Below are positions 40,522 to 51,638 of a DNA stretch of 64,000 nt, in pieces. Position 1 is the first letter of the stretch. The number at the start of each line of letters is the position of its first letter. This stretch comes from Ligula intestinalis (Eukaryota > Platyhelminthes > Cestoda > Diphyllobothriidea > Diphyllobothriidae): NCBI GenBank assembly GCA_036362985.1, contig JAYGXS010000002.1:8684749-8748748 (forward strand), read 5' to 3'. A program made the position numbers and the translations under genes. Under the pieces are notes generated by a model that saw nothing but the letters and a program-made list of their open reading frames with translations, was not told where the DNA came from and searched no databases.

Positions 40522-42174
40522 TTAGGCCAAGTCCAAGGTATAAAACATAGTGTTACCAACTAGGGTGTCGAGGGTCACATCCATACAAGGCAAGGGAAAA
40601 TAATCTTTCTTAGTAACGGCATTAAGTTTCCTGTAGTCGATATAGAGTCGCATCGAGCCATCCTTCTTTTTGACGAGCACGATGGGTGAGGACCATGGTG
40701 ATTGGGAAGGATGGATGATGTGACGACTAAGCATGTCCTCGATAAGGTCATCTAACTCCTTTTGATAGAATAAAGGTAAGCGGTGGGGCGCAACCCGAAT
40801 AGGGCGCGCATCACCCGTGTCTATACAATGCTCAGGGGCATTGGTGCGGCCAGTAGATTCCCTGTCCCAGTCAAAAATATCCTGAAATTCGCTGAGAAGG
40901 TAACGAAGCTTATCGGCATTGGCGGGGTCGAGGTGCTGAGGTACTAAGTCAGCAAGGCTGGGGGGGGGGGTGAGGGTAGACGCGGAGGCTGTATGGGGGA
41001 TACGGGAGCATCGGCTAAATGGAAGGTCAACTGAGGACTTCCAGAGGAGTCTGTGCCCGAAGTTTAGGGAGCACCCAAACTTCTGGAAAAAATCAACGCC
41101 TAAGATAAAATCCCATGTTATATCAGGGAAAAAAATAAACTGATGACAAAAACTAGAGCCAGAAAGGGTCAAGGAGAACTCCACGAAGCTAGTATAACTA
41201 AGACTAGTGCCATTAGCCGTGTGTAAAGAAAAACGAGGCTTAGGAATATATCTAACACGGGTTTGAAACTCTAAGAAGGGTTGAAGACGTATCAATGAAC
41301 AACCAGCGCCGGAGTCAATGAGACAAGAAAATGTAGTAGAGCCTACAGCAGCTACAACTAGGGGACAACAGGAAGAGAAAAGGCTTGAAACTACAATATC
41401 AGAGCGGATGAAGCACTCACCGTCACCAGGGTCAGGTCCAGCCTCGCTTACCATAAGTGGACGAGGGCCAGTGAGTCCGTTTGACCGCCGGGGTTGCTGA
41501 CGGCGCCAGCGGTCCCGACGAGGGAAAGAAGACTCACAAGAGCAACAATGGTCAGGAGTCTGAGTGCCGATGATGGCCGACGACCGAATGGCTGCGACCG
41601 CAAATTGGCCTCGCAGAGAACCACAGGCGAACTGCAGAGTCTCCTTGCGCTGGGAAACTTTAATGGCCGCATCCAAACTGGTGGGTTGTTGGCGGAGGAC
41701 AACTTTCCGGACCTCAGGGTCTGACAGGCCATTGACAAATTGCTCCATGACCATATAGTTGAGGGAGTTCAGGTCCAAGTGTGGATACGCCTGTTTGGCT
41801 AGGAGATGGAGAGCTTGTTGGTATTGAAGGACGCTCTCCAGAGGTCCTTGAAGTCGCTGGCGGAAGTCAGAGGCGAGGATCCAGGAAGAACCGGCCTGGC
41901 GCAGGACACTGCTCAAGGTTTTGAAAAGGTCCTCCACGGATTGAGTCGATGAGGCACCAGCAGCAAGGACAAGATCATAGACATCGTCGTCCAACTGGGC
42001 CAGAATCGTTCGGGTCCGGGCCGCCTCATCCACTCCGTCGAGGTAGTCACGCATGCGTGCTTCCCAGCGCGGATAATCGCAAGAGAGCGTCAAACGGGAG
42101 GGCGGCCGGCGGGAGGACTGAAGGCTAACCTGGGACAGTTGAGCCAATAAATTCTCCAGAAGGTTGTTGGCCAT
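40522..42174 (-). pseudogene. Gypsy-3 gag-protease-RT N-terminus
   Basis: The frame is open from 42261. The start chosen is MANNLLENLLAQL at 42174, the usual beginning of gag in this group. gag helices (YPRWEARMRDYLDGV, LFKTLSSVLRQAG, FVNGLSDPEVRKVV) are followed by a basic region without a clear CCHC knuckle. Retropepsin has an intact CLIDSGAGCSL (Asp near plus 41315) and FILGVDFF. RT then begins with HPSQSPWSSPIVLVKKKDGS, YRKLNAVT and MFYTLDLA. It stops at TAA 40522-40524 (likely Ser TCA to TAA), just before GYWQVEV. Confidence 0.75.
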
Positions 42175-42319
42175 GGTAAACACCGCTGCCACCAAACTGT
42201 AATGCATAGCCGACGACAAGGGATGGAGACGAGTATCGGAAACGAGCCAACGAGTGACCAATACGACAGTTAGTCCAAAAGGAAAAGTCAGTGACTGGAG
42301 ATGAATGCCTTAAAGGTCC

Positions 42320-42733
42320 TAGATACAAAAGTAATCTAATGGGAGAACCTAATACAAAAATAAACTAAAGGGGGAATACTGTGTTTGACAAGAATGGCGG
42401 TTGAATCCTTGACTGGACGGGAACAGCCGTAGCGACGATGGAAGTGCGCCGGAAGATGGGTTCCAGGTGCTGAGTCGGCCTCGTTATTTATCCCTGCCCA
42501 TCAAGGTCGTCCGGTGAGCGGCCATTGTAGCATAAAGTAAGACAAAGGTAGTGTTCAATTATCTTAGTGATTATTATTTATTATTATTTAGTTAAATATA
42601 AACATGATAATAGTTATTGACTTCCATGATCAGTGCTATAGATACGGGGAAGATTCGCGCGCGCCCCTTAAGGGGCGCGTTTCCAGAACATTGGGCGCGT
42701 CACTCACGTGCTTCTATCTCACGTGCCTCTACA
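42320..42733 (-). repeat. Gypsy-3 5' LTR
   Basis: 414 bp, on the minus strand TGTAGAGGCACGTG to TTTGTATCTA. It shares the palindrome (42660-42679) with the 3' LTR. The main length difference is an extra TTATTATT near 42575. The sequence after its 3' end (GGACCTTTAAGG) is not a primer-binding site I recognise. Confidence 0.75.
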
Positions 42734-42735
42734 TA

Positions 42736-43131
42736 CAGGGTGTCCCAAAAAAGTGTATACAAATTTTATATAATTGTAAACTTGGTGTTTATTGTAATTT
42801 TATTATTTCAAATAAAGTAAAACTTTTGACAAGTATCATTTTATTGTTCCTCAATGTATGTTCTCAAAATGACGTCCTTTTAATGCAGAAACTGCTGACA
42901 GCGCGAAGCAATGGAAGCGCACACACCATAAAACAATTCCACTCGTATCTGGGCGCATTCATTATCAATGGCTTTTCCCTTTCCCAATTATTTAAAATAT
43001 GGCCAAAAGTCAGTGTAAAAACGATAAAATGATGCTTCTAAATACTTTTACATTTTTGAAATAATTAAATTATAGTAAACATCAACGTTTCAATTGTTCA
43101 AAATGTGTATACATTTTTTGGGACACCCTGT
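42736..43131. mobile_element. Mariner-type MITE, copy 1
   Basis: 396 bp bounded by TA (42734-42735 and 43132-43133). The left end CAGGGTGTCCCAAAAAA and the right end in inverse are identical over 17 bases. It is non-coding. TA target duplication and CAGGGTGTCCC ends indicate the Tc1/mariner superfamily. It inserted at the outer edge of the Gypsy-3 5' LTR. Confidence 0.8.
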
Positions 43132-43133
43132 AT

Positions 43134-44286
43134 TCTCATAAATGTTAAGACTATCAAGGTTACAACTAGCCTTTAGAATATGTACGTGAGACCAAGCCTA
43201 GAGAACTGCTCGTCTCTATTTAGCTCTTTGCGCGCTAGCGAACGGAAGAAAATAGAATCGGTCCTAAACAGTTTTTTCTCTTACACGCTTTTTGAAAATG
43301 GAGGCCCGTTGAACTCTGCCTCCATTTCCACTGTAAGTTTTTTAGCTGCCTTCAATTTTAAGTTCACAATTAACTGCAAATCATTGCTAAATTTTGCCCC
43401 AAAAGGAAAAGTTCCGCTGACATTATTACGACCTTCTACGTCTATCTGCGCACATTGTCAAATTCTTTTTTGAATTATTTTTTTACGAAGCTAATTTTGT
43501 ATGGACAGTGCCGTTCTGGCGCTAACAAATATAAATTCCAAATTTTTTTGATAAAAAGGGTTTTTCTTCAGAACACTGCAACCTGTCCTACCAGCAAAGT
43601 CGTTTCCTTACCAACCTCGACTCCTTTTGGCTTCACAGATTATAGAAGGGACTATATTTACTATTTTAAATTTAAAACGGCTTTACCTTTAATCCTTTTA
43701 GTGCTCTGAGGCAGCTCGACCAGTCTCGGTGCATCAGTAATTGATATATCTTTTATTTCTTCCTGTGGCACGCAAAGTTAGAAACCGCCAGTTTTTTTTT
43801 CCAGCAAACGCCTTATCAATCTGGAATAAGCTACACAGAAGTATCAAACTCAGCAAAACCATCCTTTGTTTGAGAGAGCTACCACTAGTTTTCCACATTC
43901 AGTACATCTTTGACGAATATTAGGGGCTGACTCGGTGGAATCTCTCTTTCAGTCTGATGTTGTTCGTGGACTTTAAAACCTGTCAGGCCTCATGCTGAGG
44001 GCAATGATGCTGAATCTCCAGTGCACAATTGGCTAATTCTCCAGTCGACATAGAGCAACCCTTCGATGGCAGAATACCGACACCATAACATTCAAGGGAG
44101 ACTGAGAGCAGTGTGTTTATGTGTCAACACTTCCCAACCCTGAGCTTCAATTATCCAACGAGCTGTACTTTTTTCTCCTGAAAAATCCTATGAAGAAAAA
44201 TCAGGAGTCTTTTTTTCACTGTCAGCTCTACCGTTTACTGCACGTATATGTTGACCTTGCTAGTAAACTGGCTGTAAATAAGTAAA
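43134..44286 (+). pseudogene. CR1-like RT C-terminus and 3' UTR fragment
   Basis: 43180-43300 encodes YVRPSLENCSSLFSSLRASERKKIE, the CR1-type thumb/C-terminal pattern. Several frame breaks later, 43765-43915 encodes RKVRNRQFFFPANALSIWNKL, the usual end of such proteins. A 3' UTR with TTTTCTCCTGAAAAATCC and a GGCTGTAAATAAGTAAATA tail follows. A MITE is inserted at each end. Confidence 0.55.
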
Positions 44287-44288
44287 TA

Positions 44289-44680
44289 CAGGGTGTCCCA
44301 AAAAATGCATACACATTTTGAACAATTGCAACTTTGAGGTTTATTATCATTTTATTATTTCAAAAATGCAAAATTATTAAGAAGTGTCATTGTATTGTTA
44401 ATCCACTAAACTTTTACTATATTTTAGATGATTGAAAAGGGGATAAGCCATTGAAAATGAATGCACCCAAATACAAATGCAATTGTTTTAAAATGTGTGC
44501 GATTCCATTGCTTCGCATTGTCAGCAGTGTCTGAATTAAATGGATGTCAATTTGAGATCGAGCAGTTAGAAGGCAACAAAACGATGTTTGCTAAGAGTTT
44601 AACTTTTTTAAATAATGAAATTATAATAAATACGAAGTTCACAATTATTTAGAATGTGTATACATTTTTGGGACAGCCTG
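44289..44680. mobile_element. Mariner-type MITE, copy 2 (inverted relative to copy 1)
   Basis: 392 bp with TA on both sides (44287-44288, 44681-44682). Ends are CAGGGTGTCCCAAAAAAT and, inverted, CAGGCTGTCCCAAAAATG. Its inverse complement aligns with copy 1 through the centre (AGCAATGGAA, GCGCATTCATT, CAATGGCTT), so the two copies face opposite ways. Confidence 0.8.
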
Positions 44681-44682
44681 TA

Positions 44683-46199
44683 TATATATATATGCTACTG
44701 TCGGCCTGTTACTCGCATGTTACGCGGTTATCCCTCGGCGGCTTATGGACTTCGACCCAAATATGTACATCACATTTCGGTCTCTCACTAGTGTTACGGG
44801 AACGGGACCCACTATGCACTCTAGGCCTAAGACGAGGATATCATATGAGAACAGGCGCCGAAACAGACAATGCCGGTAGAAAAATACACTCAGACAAACG
44901 GTGTACGCTGTTAATTTGAGCATACATGATGCTCGCTCCAAATGCGGTGCAAATATCGTAGAATTTCCACCAAGGCACCAGAGCGTGGGAAACACTTAAT
45001 CAGCGTGCAGACCAAAACACACATCGCACAAAATGGGCCAGGAATGTTGGTTGTAGTAAGCACGTTTTCTTGTGTACGTATTCAGCATTGACCACTGTAT
45101 TGCACTCCTCATACGGTAGTCATTAATGTGCCGTGGCTACATTTAGTTTTATTAATTTTAGTTTTGACGGGCAGCTCCTTTATGTACTTTCAATAAGCTT
45201 CGTTCGGCGGGGTTGAGTAGACTGCCGTTAGGCTTCTTAAGCGCCACCCTTAGGGCAGGCCGCACCGTTATGGTGCGTTCCTTATCCTTTAGCGTGTCAT
45301 GCAAAGGCCTTGCAATTAAGACTAGCAATGGTTTATAGGGCGAAACTTCTACCTCTAAACGCGGCAAACAGCACCCTGATGACAGGACCTGGTGCATGAA
45401 ATGGGCGGAACAGTGGTTTTCGTCATCGTTGATTGGTGGTGTTTGCCAGAATATGCTACGTCGGGGTTGAATGAGTTAAAAAGCCATTACTAGCGATAGG
45501 TTCAACTGCATTATTACAATCAGTCTCATAATTTTAATGAAACGGATGACTGAAATCTTGATATTGACACTCAAATTAATGCAGTTGCATAGGATAACAG
45601 GAAACTTAATTAAGTAATCAACTGCTGTAAGCAATGCTGCAACCATAGAGAGTGAAACATGTCACATTACTTTAGAGCAGCACAGCAGATGGGAAGGGTT
45701 CGATCATATAGGAAAAGCTACCCACCAGAGATGTGACGACTTACAATAGTAGTAGGAAGAGTAGCATTTACTAATGTCTCGTCGAACTCCCGAATTTGTA
45801 GATGTTTGCATTCGAAAACCATGAGCTGGCCAGTTCCCAGAATGTTAAAGTTGATCTACTACAAAAAGTTATATAAATACAACCGACAGGACGAATGGTC
45901 TGCGACGCTGTGAGTATATGGTTTCTTATTAGGAGGAGCTGTACGGGATCCATGAGCTGCAGCAGTCAACTGTGAGAGAAAATCAATGAAGTTGAAACGC
46001 AACAAAACCCACTAAAAGTATATGGCCCTCGAAATCTTCTGTGTGCTGCAACCCGCATACTTTCTTCAACGAGCATCGGCACGGCTTGCGTTAGTAGATT
46101 TTGCATACCTTATGAAGGCGATGACCCATGGGCCTTCATATTGACGAACGATGGCCATCTGAAGACTAATTACGTCCGTTGGAATCCCCAATGAAGAAA
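44683..46199. other. Unassigned, one protein-like minus-strand frame
   Basis: 45397-45158 (-) is an 80-residue open frame with a protein-like composition (LIARPLHDTLKDKERTI, RVALKKPNGSLLNPAERS). I do not recognise the family, and it has no splice context or conserved neighbours. It may be an ancient retroelement piece. The rest of the interval shows nothing. Confidence 0.2.
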
Positions 46200-46209
46200 A
46201 CAATGACTA

Positions 46210-46790
46210 GAACGTAACTTTGGAATCCACCCGGAGGGGCGTTTATTGTGTACAAAACCCGGAGTTGCTTTTGTCGCAAGTTGTGATATCGACAAACAGA
46301 AGGTTCCCCCAAATCACAAGTCAAGCAAGACAGTGCTGGTGGGCAGAGGTGTACTGCCGGAAAATGGACAGTACAAAGGCTAAGTTATGCACACCGAGTC
46401 AGTACGCGGAATTGTGTGTTCGGTGCTGTTGAGTCGAGACTAATGGGCCGTGCGCCCAGTCAGGTGGACATGCGCGCATTTATTGGCTGGAGCCGCGACA
46501 AACGAGGAGAGCATAGGACAAGTAGGACATTGTGGGGCCTCTCGTAGCGGTTGGCAGACACAGTACGTAGGAGTTTAGCAGGCACGTTTAGACACTGAAC
46601 CTGTGCGGTTTTGGCAACAAAGTCAGCGTGAGTCAGCGAGGCAGGCTCCCACACTTTCTTGAATGACAGTTGCCGCTGTTTGATCTCCAGCGCGCTTTTG
46701 TCCCGTCTCGGGGCTAGCCCGGGCAATAGGGAGCGGACTGGTGATGTCTTCGCATTCCGTGTGCAACTCACTGCCTGAGGGGCGACAGTG
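46210..46790 (-). repeat. Family A-like repeat, diverged
   Basis: GCGTTTATTGTGTACAAAAC near 46240 and, at 46530-46660, AGTTTAGCAGGCACG..AACAAAGTCAGCGTGAGTCAGCGAGGCAGGCTCCCACA match 57620-57715. On the minus strand both copies keep the residues EPALLTHA/EPASLTHA and PAKLLRTVSA open. Confidence 0.4.
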
Positions 46791-47031
46791 GCTTATAAAA
46801 GATTGTCAAGCACGTTCACTTGTGGCCTCATTGGGCGCGTCGGAATCAGGTCACTTGCGGTGGCGCGCCTAAGTGAGCCCTTGAGAGACTGCGACCAGAA
46901 GGGGCACGCGCCTTGACGCCAATGCGTGTCTCCGGTCCAGCCTTTAAAGTCATCGCGTGAAGGCAGTCAGAGCGAAGACATTGGGGCAGGCACGATGCCT
47001 CAGGAGAGCCTACAATGTTGCTAGCATTTGG

Positions 47032-47805
47032 TCAGGCTAAACTCCTAACGCAGGACCCGTCAGCAATTACAAACGCCCAAGGGAAAGGACGCCGAAAACC
47101 TATGTCCAACGAGAGGGAACAGGTACCAAAAGTGACAATAGTTGAGGTGTTAACGGCCTGAAGGAAGAAACCAGGGTTTGGAGACCGACGGTCGACTGCT
47201 GAAGAAGGAATGACACTCAGTTGAGCGCCAATGTAAACCAAGAAACGTCTGCCAGTTTTTCTGTCGTACATGTAAAAGGTGCGACCGGGTTTAGAAACGC
47301 CAGAAAGATTGGTAGAATTAACCTTCGTATGGACAGGTTGAACCCTTTTGCTCCGAGTGGAAATAAAGGAAAAAGGAAAGATGCACCGACGGGCTTTCAC
47401 ACTGAAACTGATGTGATGACGGCAGGTGGTGGATGAGGTGGGACCAGATGAAGTTGGCTGGAAATGCCGGGTAGATGACGTCGGCGGACTTTCAGATGAA
47501 GAGGTTACTCGCTTTTGACGATAAGCTACATGCGCGGTAAGCTGTGCAATAGTAGCCTTCAGACCTGAGCTTGGAGTCACAGAAATAACTGGAGGAGTGG
47601 GGAGTGCGGCAAGTGATGGCTTGGCAAAGCCATACGTTTCCATAAACTTTTCAGTCAATTAAGAAAGAGTTGCGGCACTAACACAGTCAGAAATAGGCTC
47701 TATAATGCACTGAACATCTGCTGGAAAACTGTCCATGATCAGTAGCTGTCTGTATCGTAGACTTGAAAAAGAATGAGCTCGGAAGGAGTCATTACTGTCG
47801 GAAGG
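47032..47805 (-). pseudogene. Gypsy-type gag C-terminus and protease fragment
   Basis: Minus-strand frame, with a TAA just upstream of 47658, then residues MTEKFMETYGFAKPS and a Ser/Thr-rich spacer. The position of the nucleocapsid CCHC is degenerate (CRHHISFSVKARRCIFP). The retropepsin segment is FYMYDRKTGRRFLVYIGAQLSVIPSS. The catalytic Asp-Thr-Gly reads Tyr-Ile-Gly, so the protease is inactive. GTCSLSLDIGFRRPFPWAFVIAD continues the protease. No RT follows, so the element is truncated at about 47030. Confidence 0.6.
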
Positions 47806-48245
47806 AGGAACATTCGATTACAGAAGGTTCCCCGAGTCAGAAAGACCAATTAGATAGGAAGGTGCACTGTAGGAAAAGGAACTAACAAAAGGCTCTGCAA
47901 AAAGGAGCGGCTCACAGTAAACAAGGCAGTTGTTGGCCGTGTTTTGCGTTCTGCGCAGGACTGGAGGCGACCCCTGATCTGTCATACAACAAATCAGGAA
48001 AAGGGTCATGCTGATTGGAGAATGGCGTTCACAGCAGATTGAACAAGAGTGTCCGAGATATATGCGAGCACGCAGGACTGCCGGGCGTCGCGGCGAAAGC
48101 ACGATGAGTCGCGCGGGGGCGGGGAGTCACATGCGGGCCTGCAGCCTGGCAGGGGAGGAAAGATGTCAGCGCAGGGCTTACCGCACGACCGCCACAGGAC
48201 AACCTCTTCGAAAAGGGCATTCCAAGCTGCAACTACTCTGCTGCC
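47806..48245 (-). repeat. Dispersed repeat shared with 52600-53170
   Basis: GCACGATGAGTCGCG, GGGAGTCACATGCG.GCC.GCAG and GTCAGCGCAGGG followed by GACCGCCACA recur in the same order and direction at 53050-53150. It may be a 5' leader or LTR of the Gypsy group whose gag lies at 47.0-47.8 kb. Confidence 0.4.
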
Positions 48246-48284
48246 GAGGAAGAATTATCGTCCATCGATCCTTGCTTTGTCGGG

Positions 48285-48690
48285 GCGTAGTTAGAGGGGA
48301 TGACCGCGCAAAGGTGGCGCATCAGCCTGGATAAAGTCATCGTCGGGAACAAAGCAACAATCCAGGTTATTCATAATACGGAAGGTAAGTATGAGGTCCT
48401 CTAGTAGTTGTCCATAAGAAAGGGGAAATAGGTCGAGGGTTCACAGCCTGCTTTCATAGGACAGTGCTCCCAAACTTGTGACCATTTTTTCGCTCGCCTC
48501 TGGACCTTTTCTAAGACGGTACAGTCTTTGACAGTCCAAGGTCTCCATGCTTGAATAGTGAATTCCAGGTGCGGTCGAACGAAGCTTCAAAATATTTTGG
48601 GAAAGCTGTCTTTTTCAAACTCCACAAAGGCTCATTTAATCAGCTGTAGAATAGATCTGGCCAACTTTGCCGTCATTTTTATCACGGGGA
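48285..48690 (-). pseudogene. CR1-like RT C-terminal fragment
   Basis: On the minus strand one finds SFVRPHLEFTIQAWRPW, VLEKVQRRAKK, YGQLLEDLILTFRIM and PPLRGHP, the C-terminal pattern also seen in NL-C (EKVQRRATKLV, LRGDLIQAFRVL, NLRGHPL). It has several stops and is an isolated 3' fragment of a third CR1-like copy. Confidence 0.6.
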
Positions 48691-49010
48691 TAGATTGTGA
48701 ACTTAGAGTGTTCGCATTGGATGGTGATTGAAAATTGAACACATCATATTTTTAGATAGACGAGACAAAAGAGCTCTTTCTTGCTGTTGGGTTATGTGAC
48801 TTACTGTGATTTGGTCTGTGAGGTATTGGGCCGTAGGTCAGTGAGGCGGCTACTGGAAACTATCTGTAAAGCTTCACGTACAACTGGTGGTAATGCTGCC
48901 AATCAATATCTATTGGCGATGTTGTGAATCGCGATCGATGAAAATGAGAAATTGCAAGGTGGCGAAAGAAAACATGGAAGAAAATAATAACTGAGGAAGA
49001 AAAAAACAGC

Positions 49011-50066
49011 GGCAAAGGTAGTTTAAGTAGTGCACCTCATATACCCTTAGCCCTAGCATTTTTTCATACGGAAACCGTGGTTATAGGGGTTTTAGCGATG
49101 GGAAAATAGGCAAGGTGGTGAAGGAAATTTTTCGAAGTAAGTGTAAAGTGAAAAAATGTAGTTGAATTTGTTTACCGCGGTCGCATGAAAATTGAAGGTG
49201 TGCGTGGCGCTTCGCGCCGCGGACCATACTAATCTAACCGTAGAATGGTAAGTTGGACCTCAGATAAGTTGAAGTAGACGACCGCCTAACTACCGTTTCT
49301 ACTTTTTCAGGGATTTAAAGAAACCTAAATTTTGGTACTTGGGTATTTCCGCAATACTGTAAAAGATAATACAGAGTAGGAAAATCTGTAGTGGTCACTG
49401 CTACCAGACGCAACTGACGCGCGCCCCAACGCACGCACCGTGTCTCCTCCATATAAGCCTCAACCCACAATGGCGTGACCTCAATCCGTCTGGACATTCC
49501 GATAGGCCGTGGCTACCACCAGACGTACTGTAGCGCACACTAATAATGCGCCCACACCGATTCGCCCACGCGTGGTCCAACCAATGACCTTCAAGGCTGC
49601 AGAATTCGGCGGCCACCCGTAATTATTGCCGTGAGACGACACTCGGGATTCCGCACCCCAGGGTACGGACATAAGCAGCGTCGCTGGCCACTGTGACGAC
49701 CCCACGATCGAATACCATGCTGGATCGCGTGGCAACTCCTTCCTAACTCTTGTGTACACAATACATTGTTCCTACTACTCTGGCTTTCCTACCGTCTTCG
49801 CTCCACCAAAGGAACCACGGACTTCGAAGATCGCACCCGTCAGGGTTAAACCTTAAGAGCCTTAACACCTGTCGATAAATCTACAGCTATAAATCAACAA
49901 CATTTCTGAATACAATATGATAAAAAGATGCATATAGCAGTTACTAAGGTATATATTATTGCTGATCCTAATTCTACATCCATTAAACCCATATAACCAC
50001 CGTTGCCGTAGGACACAATGCTGGGACTATGGGTATATGAGGTGCACTACTTAAACTACTGTTACC
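49011..50066. mobile_element. 9-bp-TSD TIR family, copy 3, with nested repeat
   Basis: Ends GGCAAAGGTAGTTTAAGTAG and, inverted, GGTAACAGTAGTTTAAGTAG. The flanks AAAACAGC and AATACAGC are a plausible decayed target duplication. The body matches 12812-13383 and 54183-54710 (inverse) up to 49391 and again from about 49874. The ~480 bp in between is a family A copy. Confidence 0.6.
49392..49873 (+). repeat. Family A copy nested in TIR element
   Basis: Contains TTGTGTACACAATACATTGTTCC and CGGACTTCGAAGATCGCACC of family A. AAATCTGTAG before it and AAATCTACAG after it both match one site in the uninterrupted TIR copies, so they look like a ~10-bp target duplication. Confidence 0.5.
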
Positions 50067-50104
50067 AATACAGCTCACAAAACGAAGTTCCTGGTAAGTA
50101 AACC

Positions 50105-50409
50105 TTGCACAGCATCTGTGGCCGATGCATCCATGAATGTACGTGCCCTTGCTGGTGCAAGTACATTGGGCTAACCCAACAGCAATTGGCAGCAAGGTCC
50201 AAGCAGCACTTGCCTAGTTGGCTATTGAAACAGGAAAATAGAATTCCAACTTCATCTATTACTGAACCCTTATTTGAGACGGATCAGTCTGTGGACCCCA
50301 AAACATCCTCGTTCGGGCACGAGCAACCCGTACATTGCGCTGCCCGGAGGCAGTCTATATACGGCGGTTTAAACACGACCTGTGTAAACCGATGTAAAAC
50401 ATGGTGAAC
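50105..50409 (+). pseudogene. GIY-YIG endonuclease remnant (Penelope-like), copy 1
   Basis: Residues CTCPCWCKYIGLTQQQLAAR..HLPSWLL and SSITEPLFETDQSVDP follow the C-x-C-x3-4-YIG-x-T-x2-x-L-x2-R pattern of GIY-YIG endonucleases fused to Penelope-like RTs, including the downstream 'SSIT-HL-T-H-VDP' block. A frameshift follows VDPK. No RT is found upstream. GIY-YIG nicking would have initiated insertion. Confidence 0.55.
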
Positions 50410-50814
50410 CTAATTTGCTGCAGTAACATCCGGGTACCTCCTTTGCACATTTATCTGCCAAACTTTTTGCCATGAATACCTTTTCCTCAATTATCCCCCG
50501 CACAGTGTGTTTTAACGTGCTTTAACTATTGATTAGCCTTTATGGCCATTTTCTATGACCTATTTATTTGTATCAAATTCTCTGTGGGAATTCAATTTTT
50601 TGTATTCATTCATACCTAATTCATGTACTGCAGCAAGAGGCCGCAACTGAAAAGCACTCACGAAAGTTATGCTTCCCTCAACTTCTGCTGTCTGTTCAAT
50701 CTTCAACTGGGCACCAGGCAAACTATGCTTTAAATTTAAACAATCGATCGATCATCTTTCCTTACAAGCGGGAGCCAATCAGAGCACGGAAAGATGCGGG
50801 TAGTTACGTAACCA

Positions 50815-51065
50815 TTGGCTATGCCAAGTTCGGGGCTTGCAGGAGGTTCTTTTGCGCGCACAAAACCGGCTTCCTTAACCGGATCGCGGTTGCTTCTGTT
50901 GTTGCCAGCAAACGTTGACTCAGGGACTTTGAGTAGTTTGGCGGAACCTTTGAAATTACCTTAAAGGCTTCACTGGGATCCACACGATGTCCGGATTCAA
51001 CCATGTGGGCAAGGATATAACTGCTGATGCTTTTGATGCGTTGTTACAGAAGCCTCAAATTCGAA
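50815..51065 (-). pseudogene. GIY-YIG endonuclease remnant (Penelope-like), copy 2
   Basis: On the minus strand, KSISSYILAHMVESGHRVDP, AFKVISKVPPNYSKSLSQR and LLATTEATAIRLRKPVLCAQK correspond to the C-terminal half of the same domain type as 50105-50409. The N-terminal GIY-YIG core is not visible upstream. It faces copy 1 at 400 bp distance. Confidence 0.5.
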
Positions 51066-51638
51066 AAGGAAAAAGCATGCTACCTGCGGTCAATAAGTGG
51101 AATTATTCTTGTCAGCTGAAATACGAAATATAGAATTTTTTGATACTAACTGGAGGTCCCTTTCATCAACTTTTTCTATAGTTTTTTTTTCTAATTTCAA
51201 ATAACGATAACTTTCGGGTTGTCCTTGAATTTTTGGTGAATACGTTACGATTTTCTTTCCCTTTATATATTTTTTTAAATTCACACTCCGTCCGATTTTT
51301 CTTTATTAAATCCTAAAAATTAGGATATGTCTTAAATGCATTTACAAAAAAGGAGATTTTCTGGACATTATTCTGCTAGTTATTGATAACAGTTGGGCTG
51401 AAGTTCAAAAAGAACAATCTTTTCGCATGAACGAAAAAAAACAGTAGGTTTTGTTTTGTGCTAATATTTAAATACCATAGGGTATTCCTTAGCTGTCCAA
51501 CAGCCTTCGTTTTTGACGAAATTCTCACCGTATTCCTTTGATGTACAGCTGAGCACATACCAGTATTTTGATTTGTGGACGTTCTGAACCTAAAATCAAA
51601 TCAATAAATCGAATGCACAGGATGGCCTAGAATGTGTG
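51066..51638. other. AT-rich non-coding DNA
   Basis: No recognisable gene. Open frames here are explained by the AT-rich, low-complexity composition. Confidence 0.35.

Larger units (their letters stand above)
37606..42733 (-). mobile_element. Gypsy-3: LTR retrotransposon with both LTRs
   Basis: About 5.1 kb on the minus strand: 5' LTR (42320-42733), leader, gag-protease-RT in one frame, RNase H, integrase, polypurine tract, 3' LTR (37606-38011). Three nonsense/frameshift lesions plus a mutated RT active site make it defective. I could not find a matching target duplication. The right flank has since received a mariner-type MITE (42736). Confidence 0.8.

Noticed and set aside
44461..44652. 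63-codon plus-strand open frame
   Set aside because: Lies entirely in a non-coding mariner-type MITE.
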